From: Novosphingobium guangzhouense
GTDB lineage: Bacteria > Pseudomonadota > Alphaproteobacteria > Sphingomonadales > Sphingomonadaceae
DNA length: 64,000 nt
NCBI RefSeq assembly: GCF_002896965.1
Contig: NZ_LYMM01000051.1
Span: 62,001 to 126,000 of the forward strand
Direction of reading: 5' to 3'
Shown here: positions 16,805 to 24,695 of the stretch, one piece after another
How positions within the stretch are numbered: the stretch's first letter is position 1
Layout of the letters: each line of letters begins with the position of its first letter
The notes under the pieces: model-generated
Database searches by the model: none
Seen by the model: the letters and a program-made list of their open reading frames with translations, nothing else
Told to the model about the DNA's origin: nothing
Program-made: the position numbers and the translations under genes

Positions 16805-18196
16805 TCAGGTTCGCGCTAGCGCCGCCGCCATCGGCACGGACGCTGCGCGCGCCAGGTAGCGCCCATATCCGCCCGCCCCGGTGACCTTGCCGTCCTGCAT
16901 GATCGTCTCCCCGCGCAGGATCGCCCGCACCGGCCAGCCGCGCAGGGTCCAGCCTTCGTACAGGCTATAGTCCGAATACGAAGCCAGCGCGGCGGGATCG
17001 ACCACGCGGCTCTGCTCCAGATCCACCAGCGTCACGTCCCCGTCCGCGCCGGGGGCAAGGCTGCCCTTGCCTTTCATGGAGAACGCCTCCGCCGGCTTGC
17101 TGGTCAGCAACTGCGCGATCCGGTCAAGGGATAGACGCCCCTTGTGATAGCCCTGATCCAGCAGGACCGGCAGGATCGTGGCCGTGCCGGGAAAGCCCTG
17201 CGATGCCTGCCAGACGGGCTTCTCCTTGGTCGCCCGCTTGCGGGGAACATGGTCGGACGCGACAACGTCTATCGCACCGTCCGCCAGCCCCTCCCACATC
17301 GCGGCAACGTCGTCCGGGCTGCGGAAGGGCGGGTTGGCCTTGCCGATCGAACCGATATCCGCGTCCCAGTCATGCGTCAGGTAATGCGGGCAGGTTTCCA
17401 CCGTCACCCGGTCATAACGATCGCGCCAACGGCGCACCTCGTCCAGCGCCATGCGGGTGGAAATGTGCGGGATATAAATCTGCGCACCCAGCTTTTCCGC
17501 CAGATATAGCGCACGAATGGTGCTTTCGGCCTCGGTGATCGCGGGCTTGGAAAGGTTCCAGTCCTTCAGCGTCATTCCGCCCCCGGCGATGCTGGCGCGG
17601 CGGAATCGGTTGACCAGTTCGATGTTCTCGGTGTGGACGACGATGGTGACTTCGCCAAGGCTCGCCGCCTTTTCCAGCAACGCATAGAAGTACCCATCGT
17701 CGGTGCCGTCCAGACCGAGATAGCGCCCCTCTTCGCCCTTGAAGTTCATGAAATATTTGAAGGACGTGACACCGTAATCGGCCACGTAGCGCGCCATCTC
17801 CTCTACGTGCCGTTCGCTGGCGACGGAGAAGTGGAAACCGAAATCGACGTGCGCCCGCGCGCGGGCGTGGGCATATTCGGCATCGAAGATATCGCCGTAG
17901 CCCTCGCTCGACAGGAAGTAGCCGAGGATAGACGTGAACCCACCGATGGCCGCATGTTGCGTTTCGGTGGTGTATTCGGTGATCGGCTCTCCAAAGCCGA
18001 AGTGGACGTGCGTGTCGATCAGCCCCGGAAAGACATGAAGGCCCGACGCGTCAATCGTCTCGCGCGCGGCAGCCCCGCTGCCGGAAGCGAGGCGCGCAGC
18101 AATTCGGCCGTCGGCGATGGCGATATCGCCGGGCGCAGTACCGCTTACGGGATCGACTATGGTGCCGTTGGCGATCAGAAGATCGAAGCCGCTCAT
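16805..18196 (-). CDS. Cyclic amidohydrolase (dihydropyrimidinase / D-hydantoinase / allantoinase type)
   Basis: This 463-residue metal-dependent amidohydrolase shows all binuclear-site ligands: H63 and H65 (THVHF), K147 (TSFKYF, expected carbamylated Lys), H188 (VVHTEN), H244 (PHIS) and D315 (ASDH). It should hydrolyse a cyclic amide ring such as a hydantoin or dihydropyrimidine. The ATG at 18196 was chosen because MSGFDLLIANGTIVDP is the family start; it overlaps the stop of the CobW-type gene by 4 bases. That pairing suggests metal supply for this enzyme. It complements the ATP-dependent hydantoinase at 3498-7446. The exact substrate is unknown. Confidence 0.92.
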   Translation of the reverse strand: MSGFDLLIANGTIVDPVSGTAPGDIAIADGRIAARLASGSGAAARETIDASGLHVFPGLIDTHVHFGFGEPITEYTTETQHAAIGGFTSILGYFLSSEGYGDIFDAEYAHARARAHVDFGFHFSVASERHVEEMARYVADYGVTSFKYFMNFKGEEGRYLGLDGTDDGYFYALLEKAASLGEVTIVVHTENIELVNRFRRASIAGGGMTLKDWNLSKPAITEAESTIRALYLAEKLGAQIYIPHISTRMALDEVRRWRDRYDRVTVETCPHYLTHDWDADIGSIGKANPPFRSPDDVAAMWEGLADGAIDVVASDHVPRKRATKEKPVWQASQGFPGTATILPVLLDQGYHKGRLSLDRIAQLLTSKPAEAFSMKGKGSLAPGADGDVTLVDLEQSRVVDPAALASYSDYSLYEGWTLRGWPVRAILRGETIMQDGKVTGAGGYGRYLARAASVPMAAALART

Positions 18197-19188
18197 TGCA
18201 GACCCTCTCTGGTTGGGGGCATCGTGCCCTCGGGTACGTGGAGCCACGGGAGTAGCGCCGCGATCTCGTCCTCCCCCCGCTGCCGGACGATGACGGTAAG
18301 GTGCGGTTCGCCCCCCGCAGCGGACGGCGGTGCCTCAGATACCGCCAAGCGCGTGCCCACGCCCTGCACCAGCAACAGGCGCCCGCGCGTTTCGACCAGT
18401 CCCTTGCAGCGCAGCAGGTCAGCACCGAAGCTAAGTTCAAGCGCCGCCGCAAAAGCGGCAAGCCCCGCGCGCGTCACGGGCTCGTTCAGGCGGAAGCTGC
18501 AGGCCCGCACGCCATGGGTATGCGCTGCGTGGGAATACGCGGCAGGGCTATCCGTCCCGGCAAGGCGAGGCCCGCGCGGAGGCGCAAGCAGAAGCGCCGG
18601 ATCGGTCAGCACGTCTGCGGCCGTGACCACATCCGCCAGCGGATTGGCACCGGCGATCCAGATGCATTCTTCCGGACTGAGCGGCGTGCGCAGGTCCAGC
18701 TTGGTAAGCACCAGCCGGTCGGCCAGAACCAACTGGCGCAGCGCCTCGGGGTGACGCTCCACCTGCGCCTGACCGCCCAGCATGTCGAGCGCAGTCACGA
18801 TGACCCCCAGCGACAGGAAATGCGCCAGCAGCGGGCTGCGGCGGATCACCTCAATGATCGGACCCGGATCAGCCAGGCCAGTGGTTTCGATAACGATCCT
18901 GCCAAAGCGCGGCAGCTCTCCCGCCGAACGGCGCCGGCACAGGTCCAGCAGGGTTTCGGGCAACGAATCGATGACGGCGCAGCACAGGCATCCGCCCTCC
19001 AGCAGCGCCACCTGCCCCGGCGCGCTTTCGACCAGCAGGTGATCGAGCGCGATTTCGCCCAGTTCGTTCACCACGACGGCAGTGTCGCGAAAGGCGCCCT
19101 TGGCCAGCATCCGGTTGAGCAGCGTGGTCTTGCCGCTGCCCAGAAAGCCGCTCAGGATCTCCACAGGGATGCGCTCGTCTGGCGTCAT
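18193..19188 (-). CDS. CobW/COG0523-family metal GTPase
   Basis: This 331-residue G3E GTPase has Walker A GFLGSGKTT at 14-22, the metal-binding CLCC motif at 67-70, and TKLD for guanine recognition; a C-terminal CobW_C region ends near LTVIVRQ. Proteins of this family deliver zinc or other metals to client enzymes. A short His-containing stretch (YSHAAHTHG) near the middle may bind metal. It is first in a two-gene minus-strand operon with the amidohydrolase, which needs two metal ions, so that enzyme is the likely client (inference). It is divergent from the PEP mutase-like gene with a 137-base shared upstream region. Confidence 0.9.
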   Translation of the reverse strand: MTPDERIPVEILSGFLGSGKTTLLNRMLAKGAFRDTAVVVNELGEIALDHLLVESAPGQVALLEGGCLCCAVIDSLPETLLDLCRRRSAGELPRFGRIVIETTGLADPGPIIEVIRRSPLLAHFLSLGVIVTALDMLGGQAQVERHPEALRQLVLADRLVLTKLDLRTPLSPEECIWIAGANPLADVVTAADVLTDPALLLAPPRGPRLAGTDSPAAYSHAAHTHGVRACSFRLNEPVTRAGLAAFAAALELSFGADLLRCKGLVETRGRLLLVQGVGTRLAVSEAPPSAAGGEPHLTVIVRQRGEDEIAALLPWLHVPEGTMPPTREGLQ

Positions 19189-19325
19189 GCGTGCAGCCTA
19201 GGATGCCCTGCCGTGCTGCCAGCACTTATGCGCAGCTTTGCCCGCCAGCCGAACAAACTCCACCTGCCGGATAGCGCCCGCGCCCCGCCTCCCGCGTGGC
19301 CACGGCACCGATAGTCTTCGCGCTT

Positions 19326-20216
19326 ATGACCAGACACGAATTCAAGCTGCGGCTCACTGCGCCGAACGCGGCAGACAAGCGCACCGTCCTGCTGCCGGGC
19401 GTGGCCAATCCGCTTGCAGCGCGCGTGGCGCAGGATCTGGGCTACGAAGCGCTCTATGTGACCGGCGCGGGTGTGGCGAACACCGAACTGGGCCTGCCCG
19501 ATATCGGCATCCTGGGCCTTTCCGACATGGCGCAGGCGGTAGAGCGGATCGCCGCCGTGGTCGACGTGCCCCTCGTCGTCGATGCCGATACCGGCTATGG
19601 CAATTCGGTCAGCTGCTATCACGCGGTGCGCCGCCTCGAAGCGGCCGGAGCAGCCGTCATCCAGATCGAGGATCAGGTCTTTCCCAAGCGCTGCGGCCAC
19701 TTCGAAGGCAAGGACGTTGCCCCCGCCGCTGAAATGATCGGCAAGATCAAGGCGGCGGTGGACGCCCGCCGCGACCAGAATACGCTCATCATGGCCCGCA
19801 CCGACGCCAAGGCGGTGGAAGGCTACGAAGCAGCCATCGAACGCGCTGCCCGCTATGCCGAGGCAGGCGCCGACATCCTTTTCGTAGAGGCGCTGACCAC
19901 CGAAGCCGAACTGCGCGATGCCCCCTGCCGCAACCCCGGCCTGCCGCATCTCGTCAACGTGGTCCACGGCGGCAAGACACCGCCCTTCCCCGCGAGCGAG
20001 TTCGAAGCGATGGGCTATGGCCTCGTCCTCTATGCCAATGCGGCGCTGCAGGCTTCGGTGCTGGCAATGCAGCAGGTGCTGGGCGCGCTGAAGGACGACG
20101 GCTCGCTGCAGAACGTGGGCGATCGCCTTGCCGATTTCGTACAGCGTCAGAAGGTGGTGCGCACCGCCGAATGGGACGCGATGCGGCTTCACTACGAAGG
20201 CGACATGAAGTCATGA
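19326..20216 (+). CDS. Isocitrate lyase / PEP mutase superfamily enzyme (2-methylisocitrate lyase-like)
   Basis: This 296-residue TIM-barrel enzyme has VVDADTGYG (Asp86, Asp88), QIEDQ (Glu115, Asp116) and KRCGHFEGK with Cys123 in the flexible loop, as in lyases of the family rather than PEP mutase. Lyases of this type cleave C-C bonds of 2-hydroxy-dicarboxylates to give glyoxylate, pyruvate or succinate products. The ATG at 19326 has no clear ribosome site upstream; a GTG ten codons earlier also lacks one. It heads operon B and overlaps the next gene (ATGA). Malate, oxaloacetate or oxamate-type substrates are possible; the true one is unknown. Confidence 0.88.
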   Translation: MTRHEFKLRLTAPNAADKRTVLLPGVANPLAARVAQDLGYEALYVTGAGVANTELGLPDIGILGLSDMAQAVERIAAVVDVPLVVDADTGYGNSVSCYHAVRRLEAAGAAVIQIEDQVFPKRCGHFEGKDVAPAAEMIGKIKAAVDARRDQNTLIMARTDAKAVEGYEAAIERAARYAEAGADILFVEALTTEAELRDAPCRNPGLPHLVNVVHGGKTPPFPASEFEAMGYGLVLYANAALQASVLAMQQVLGALKDDGSLQNVGDRLADFVQRQKVVRTAEWDAMRLHYEGDMKS

Positions 20217-20896
20217 ACAGGCCGTGGACCGGCATCGTCTCCGAAGAGGAGGAGCGCCGTTACCGCGCGGCCGGTTTCGGTCGGCCCGGTGGTATCGGCA
20301 AGCGCCCGGCCCTGCTCATCATAGACGTGCAGTATCGCACCATAGGTACCCGTGAGCTACCGTTCTGGCACGCGATAGAGGAGTTCAAGACCAGCTGCGG
20401 CGATGCGGGATGGCAGGCGGTACGCCACATTGCCCCCTTGCTGGCGAAGTTCCGCGAACTGGGCCTGCCCGTGCTATACCCCCACGTCGCCCCCAAGGAG
20501 GCGTTCGATCAGGGCCGCCTCGCCGCCAAAGTGCCCGAACTCATGACGATAGCAGCCGAAGGCTACCGCTTCGTAGAGGAAGTCGCACCGCTCCCCGGTG
20601 ACGTACTGCTGCCCAAGAAGCACCCCAGCGCCTTCTTCGGAACGCCGCTGGCCAGCTATCTCATCGATCTGGGCTGCGACAGCGTGGTCGTCACCGGCTG
20701 CACGACCAGCGGCTGCGTGCGCGGCAGCGTAGTAGACGCCTTTGCCTACAACTTCCGCGTCACCGTGCCGGAGGAATGCGTCTACGACCGCAGCCCCACG
20801 GCCCATGCGGTGAACCTGTTCGACATGGCCTACAAGTACGCCGACGTGGAGCCGCTGGCGCAGGTGCTGGCGGCGCTGGACGGATTGAACACATGA
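20213..20896 (+). CDS. Isochorismatase-family hydrolase, N-carbamoylsarcosine amidase-like, second copy
   Basis: This 227-residue cysteine hydrolase has Asp in LLIIDVQYRT, Lys in LLPKKHPSAFFGT and Cys in TTSGCVRGS. It is longer at the N-terminus than the protein at 2881-3501 (starting MNRPWTGIVSEEEERRYRAAGFG) but shares the same core and the C-terminal NLFDMAYKYADV (NLFDLSKKYAEV in the other). An N-carbamoyl or ring amide is the likely type of substrate. The ATG overlaps the previous stop and its own stop overlaps the ATG of the small helical protein. Its place in operon B links amide cleavage to the methyltransferase module. Confidence 0.88.
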   Translation: MNRPWTGIVSEEEERRYRAAGFGRPGGIGKRPALLIIDVQYRTIGTRELPFWHAIEEFKTSCGDAGWQAVRHIAPLLAKFRELGLPVLYPHVAPKEAFDQGRLAAKVPELMTIAAEGYRFVEEVAPLPGDVLLPKKHPSAFFGTPLASYLIDLGCDSVVVTGCTTSGCVRGSVVDAFAYNFRVTVPEECVYDRSPTAHAVNLFDMAYKYADVEPLAQVLAALDGLNT

Positions 20897-21252
20897 CGGA
20901 TCACCCTGAACTTCCACGCACCGTGCGCGGCAAACGCCCGGAATTCTTCACCACTGAAGGCGTCGACGAAGTTCTGTCGATGGTGCTGGTTCTCGCACAG
21001 GAACTGCATGTCGTGCGCGAAAGGCTCGACACGGCAGAGCGCGTGATGACCCGTCACGGCATCAACCTTGCCGCAGAAATCGAAGCCCTCCAGCCCGACG
21101 AGGCGCTGCTGCGCGAGCGCGAGCAGGCGCTTCAGGATTTCTACGGCAGGCTCTTCCAATTCTCGCGCCAGCGCCGCAGCGAACTCGAACACAAGTACAG
21201 CGACCGCGCCTATCACGAAACGCTCGACAAGGTCGCGACAGGAGATATCTGA
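20893..21252 (+). CDS. Small helical protein, paralogue B
   Basis: This 119-residue protein is rich in charged helical segments. The central EVLSMVLVLAQELHVVRERL followed by DTAERVM, a G-I-N-L turn, EIEALQPDE and a second helix ending FYGRLFQFSRQRR aligns with the proteins at 11524-11865 and 47813-48157. No signal peptide, metal site or known motif is visible. The ATG overlaps the amidase-like stop and its stop overlaps the alpha/beta-fold gene, so it is tightly coupled to both. Unlike the other two copies its direct neighbour is the alpha/beta-fold gene; the methyltransferase comes three genes later. Confidence 0.75.
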   Translation: MTDHPELPRTVRGKRPEFFTTEGVDEVLSMVLVLAQELHVVRERLDTAERVMTRHGINLAAEIEALQPDEALLREREQALQDFYGRLFQFSRQRRSELEHKYSDRAYHETLDKVATGDI

Positions 21253-22070
21253 TGAAGCATTCTTGGCCCCGCCGTCATTACGCAGACGGTCCGTTCGGGC
21301 AGGTTCACTTTCAGGAGACGGGCGAAGGCCCCGCGCTGCTGATGTTCCATCAGGCCCCGATGACATCGGGCCAGTTCGACAATGTCTACGCCCCCCTGGC
21401 CGCTCGTGGCTATCGCGCGATCGGCATCGACATGCCCGGCTTCGGCATGTCCGACCCCACGCCCGATACTCCCACCGTCACCGATTACGCGCAGGTCATT
21501 CCCGCCGTGCTTGATGCACTGGAGATCGAACGCACGGCACTGCTAGGTCACCACACCGGCGCACTGGCGGCGACCGAGGGGGCCGTCCTGTTCCCGGACC
21601 GCATTTCCGCGCTGATCGTAAACGGTCCGCTGCTGGTGAGCGCCGAAGATCGCCGGAACTTCCTCGACAACCTGCACCAGTGGGAACTGGCCTACGGCGC
21701 GCGTGAACATGCAGGGCATATGGCGGAACTGTTCGATATCCGGAACAACCTGGCCAGCGGGACCATCCCCGATGCGCGGCTGAGTGATTACGTGGTGCAG
21801 GCGCTGATCGGGCGTGGCGCCTTCTGGTACGGCCACAACGCCGCCTACATGTACGATCAGGAACCGCAACTGGCGCAAGTGAAACAGCCGACGCTGATCC
21901 TGTCTAACACCGGCGACATGATCTTCGGCCACGCGCAGCGCGCCCATGAACTTTTCCCCCACTTCGCCTTCGCGGCGCTGGAAGGAGGCGGCGTCGACAT
22001 CGTCGATCAACAGCCCGAAGCATGGGCCGATGAAGTCGCGAAGTTCCTGCGCGGAGCCGGCTGGAAGTGA
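21252..22070 (+). CDS. Alpha/beta-hydrolase-fold protein with His at the nucleophile site, paralogue B
   Basis: This 272-residue protein has exactly the same length as its relative at 11862-12680. It has MFHQAPMTSGQFD, DMPGFGMSD and the elbow LLGHHTGA, where His101 replaces the usual Ser. Near the C-terminus EGGGVDIVDQQPEAW has no catalytic His. HQAP, H-T-G-A, the EGG-x-x-D segment and the missing triad are shared by both copies, so they define a subgroup rather than a sequencing error. Chemistry is unknown. The ATG overlaps the upstream stop (TGATG) and the SDR GTG overlaps its stop, within operon B. Confidence 0.82.
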   Translation: MKHSWPRRHYADGPFGQVHFQETGEGPALLMFHQAPMTSGQFDNVYAPLAARGYRAIGIDMPGFGMSDPTPDTPTVTDYAQVIPAVLDALEIERTALLGHHTGALAATEGAVLFPDRISALIVNGPLLVSAEDRRNFLDNLHQWELAYGAREHAGHMAELFDIRNNLASGTIPDARLSDYVVQALIGRGAFWYGHNAAYMYDQEPQLAQVKQPTLILSNTGDMIFGHAQRAHELFPHFAFAALEGGGVDIVDQQPEAWADEVAKFLRGAGWK

Positions 22071-22753
22071 GCACGCGCCGGGTCCTGCTGGTAGGTGCCA
22101 CCCAGGGCCTCGGCCTCGCGCTGGCCCGGCACTATCTTGCCGAAGGCTGGGACGTTGTAGCGACCACGGTCTCCCCCTCCCCCGCGCTGGAAGCGTTGGA
22201 AGGCATCACCGTTCTGCCGCTCGACATCACAGATGAGCGGCAGGCGCTTGCCTTGCGCGATACCCTTGCCGGGCAGCGGATCGACGTGCTGCACATCGTT
22301 TCGGGCATCCTGCCGCAAGGCGATGTACCGATCTGGGAGCGTAGCGACGAAGAAATCTTGCGCGTCCTTCAGACCAACGCGATCGGCGGCGTGCGCCTTG
22401 CCACTTTGCTGGAGCCGTTGGTGCCAGAAGGCGGAACATTCGCCTTCACCAGTTCAGGCATGGGATCGATGGCGCGCAACACGCTGGCCGGCGCAGACCT
22501 GTACCGCGTCAGCAAGGCGGCGCTCAACATGCTGGTGCGCAGCTTCGCCGTCACGCACGGAGCACCTTCGGGGTCGGCACGTGCCGTGCTGATCATCTGC
22601 CCCGGCTGGGCGAAAACCGAGATGGGCGGCGCTGACGCCACCGTTGAGATCGCCGACAGCGTGGCGGGTATCTACCGCCTTGTCAGCACCGCCGAACCCT
22701 CTCCGAAAGGCGCCCCCTTCCTCGAATACACCGGCGAAACCGTTCCCTGGTGA
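22067..22753 (+). CDS. Short-chain dehydrogenase/reductase (SDR)
   Basis: This 228-residue SDR has the NAD(P) motif GATQGLG at the N-terminus, a VLPLDITDE acidic turn and the active-site YRVSKAA, with Ser in FTSSGMGS. It should oxidise an alcohol or reduce a ketone with NAD(P)(H). The second SDR at 29988-30746 has a different cofactor loop (GGAGGLG) and is not a close copy. The GTG start overlaps the alpha/beta-fold stop (GTGA). It is inside operon B, 19 bases before the DUF3108-like gene. Confidence 0.9.
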   Translation: MSTRRVLLVGATQGLGLALARHYLAEGWDVVATTVSPSPALEALEGITVLPLDITDERQALALRDTLAGQRIDVLHIVSGILPQGDVPIWERSDEEILRVLQTNAIGGVRLATLLEPLVPEGGTFAFTSSGMGSMARNTLAGADLYRVSKAALNMLVRSFAVTHGAPSGSARAVLIICPGWAKTEMGGADATVEIADSVAGIYRLVSTAEPSPKGAPFLEYTGETVPW

Positions 22754-22772
22754 GCCCTGCAAAGGACCGACC

Positions 22773-23465
22773 ATGACCTACCAGATCCCCAAGCATCTCT
22801 CCGGCCGTGTCGTCCATCTCAAGGAAGGCGACGAGGAATGGGGGCGCGAAGCCTTCACCATGTCGGTCTGGGACAAGGGCCGGCTGATGAACGCCACCAT
22901 CGAGTTCGACGACCGCAAGGTGCTACGCAACGCCACATGGTCGGTCGATGGCGCCTGGAACCCGATCGAGGCACAGACCCGCGAATTCGTGGACGGCGAC
23001 CTCAAGGCGCACTGCTGGTTCCGGATCGACGGGACGGCGGTAGAGGCGGAAATCTTTTCGCAGGAAGCAGGGCGGTTCTCGCAGCGGCTGGAGGCAGGCA
23101 AGCGTATCGACTACCTCGGCATGCACACGATCCTGGCCGACGTGCTGGTCGCTGCGGCCTGCGGCACCGCCGATCCGGGTGTGGAGAAGCCGGTGACCTG
23201 TGTTACCAACTCGACCTCCGAATGGGGCATGGGCCATTACCGCGCGCACTGCGTAACGCCGCTGGTTACCTACATCGCCCGTGAGGAAATCACCGTTCGC
23301 GCCGGAGCATTCGAAGCCGAGCACTTCAAGGTGCGCTGGAGCGAGTTCGTGCCCGAATACGCCGACTTCTGGGTGACACCCGGCGATTACCTGCCCCTGC
23401 GTCTGCAGGGTTCGTTCGGGCCGGTCCGCTACGAGTTGGCCCAGATCGATCTGGGTCTGGACTGA
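22773..23465 (+). CDS. DUF3108-like protein, paralogue B
   Basis: This 230-residue beta-rich cytoplasmic protein shares with the protein at 8052-8762 the C-terminal pattern YIAREEITVRAGAFEAEH and RYELAQID. Overall identity is low, but length, order of motifs and operon setting agree, so common origin is likely. AAAGGA stands 7-8 bases before the ATG, which decides the start although the frame is open further upstream. The stop overlaps the methyltransferase ATG (TGATG). Function is unknown. Repeated association with methyltransferase operons suggests a shared role in handling the pathway substrate. Confidence 0.75.
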   Translation: MTYQIPKHLSGRVVHLKEGDEEWGREAFTMSVWDKGRLMNATIEFDDRKVLRNATWSVDGAWNPIEAQTREFVDGDLKAHCWFRIDGTAVEAEIFSQEAGRFSQRLEAGKRIDYLGMHTILADVLVAAACGTADPGVEKPVTCVTNSTSEWGMGHYRAHCVTPLVTYIAREEITVRAGAFEAEHFKVRWSEFVPEYADFWVTPGDYLPLRLQGSFGPVRYELAQIDLGLD

Positions 23466-24667
23466 TGCTCAACGTCTTCCAGCAAGCCGACCATCCGGTC
23501 CTTCCGCGCGCCAGCCATGACGAAGCGAGCCGCCAGAATTTCGCCAAGGGGCTGCGCGGCTTCATCCAGCGAGAAGTCCTGCCGGGCCTGACCCCGCTTT
23601 TCGCCAAGACAGCAGCGGAATCGAAGTCGCTTGGCGTCGATCTGGCGAGCCGCCATGACGTGCGAAAAGCCATGAAGACGGAGCCCTACTTCCAGTCCTA
23701 CGCTGCGCTCAATCGCACCGCGCAGGAACTGCTGTGGCTCTCGGTGGTGGACACTATCGAACGCGACTGGCCACGCCTTGCCGCCGAAGTCAAGGCGCGC
23801 GAGGGACAAGGCGGCGAACTGCGGATTCCCAGCGCGTTCAACGTGCCGCGCTACGTCACCGCACTCGACATCCACTGCATGCCGGGCGGTTATGCAGCGC
23901 AGAGTGACGCCGAACAGTTCGCGGCCGGCGCACTCTATGAACGGGGCGTCTATCTTTACGGCATGGGCTACGGCGGGCCGTTCAACGATGGCAAGGGCCG
24001 TTCGGTGGTGAACTATATCCGCCGCACGATGCCGGATTTCGTGCCGGCCCGCGTACTCGACATGGGTTGCACGGTGGGCCACTCGACCCTGCCCTACAAG
24101 GAGTTCTTCCCCGAGGCCGAAGTCTGGGGCATCGACGTGGCGGAGCCCTTGGTGCGCTACGCTCACGCCCGCTCCGTAGCGCTGGGCGAAACGGTGAACT
24201 TCGCGCAGATGAACGCCGAGCGGACCGAGTTCGACGACGGTTCATTCGATCTTGTCGTCAGCCACATCCTGCTGCACGAAACCAGTGGCAAGGCCATGCC
24301 CCGGATCTTCGACGAATGCTTTCGCCTGCTGCGTCCCGGCGGCGTCATGATCCACTGCGACCTGCCACCGTTCGACCTGATGGACCCGTTCACCCAGTTC
24401 ATCCTCGACAACGAGACTTATTACAACAACGAGCCTTTCTGGGGCGCCATGCGCGAAATGGATCAGGTAGCGCTGGCAAGAAAGGCCGGCTTCGATCCCG
24501 AGACGATCCGCTTCGACACCGCGCCGATGGTGATCCGCGAGTACGCGGGCGCCGAAGCAAAAGGCTACGATGCCGCCAAGGCGGATGAACTGGCCGACCG
24601 CGAATTCAAAGCTGGCGAGTATGCACCCGGCGGCGGCTGGGAAGTGCTGATCGCACGCAAGTCCTGA
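23465..24667 (+). CDS. SAM-dependent methyltransferase with extended N-terminal module, paralogue B
   Basis: This 400-residue class I methyltransferase begins with an N-terminal module (about 1-190) containing DHPVLPRASHDE, a tryptophan-containing helix (LLWLSV) and LDIHCMPGGY with DIH at 135-137. SAM motif I is DMGCTVGHS (199-207), in which the middle Gly of DxGxGxG is Thr203. LLRPGGVMIHCD and YYNNEPFW follow. The D-H-P/SHDE, DIHxMPGG and YNNEP motifs match the protein at 46668-47816 at the same residue positions. The ATG overlaps the DUF3108-like stop. The substrate is unknown. Confidence 0.88.
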   Translation: MLNVFQQADHPVLPRASHDEASRQNFAKGLRGFIQREVLPGLTPLFAKTAAESKSLGVDLASRHDVRKAMKTEPYFQSYAALNRTAQELLWLSVVDTIERDWPRLAAEVKAREGQGGELRIPSAFNVPRYVTALDIHCMPGGYAAQSDAEQFAAGALYERGVYLYGMGYGGPFNDGKGRSVVNYIRRTMPDFVPARVLDMGCTVGHSTLPYKEFFPEAEVWGIDVAEPLVRYAHARSVALGETVNFAQMNAERTEFDDGSFDLVVSHILLHETSGKAMPRIFDECFRLLRPGGVMIHCDLPPFDLMDPFTQFILDNETYYNNEPFWGAMREMDQVALARKAGFDPETIRFDTAPMVIREYAGAEAKGYDAAKADELADREFKAGEYAPGGGWEVLIARKS

Positions 24668-24695
24668 CACACCAAACCGATCGAGAGAGATGCCG

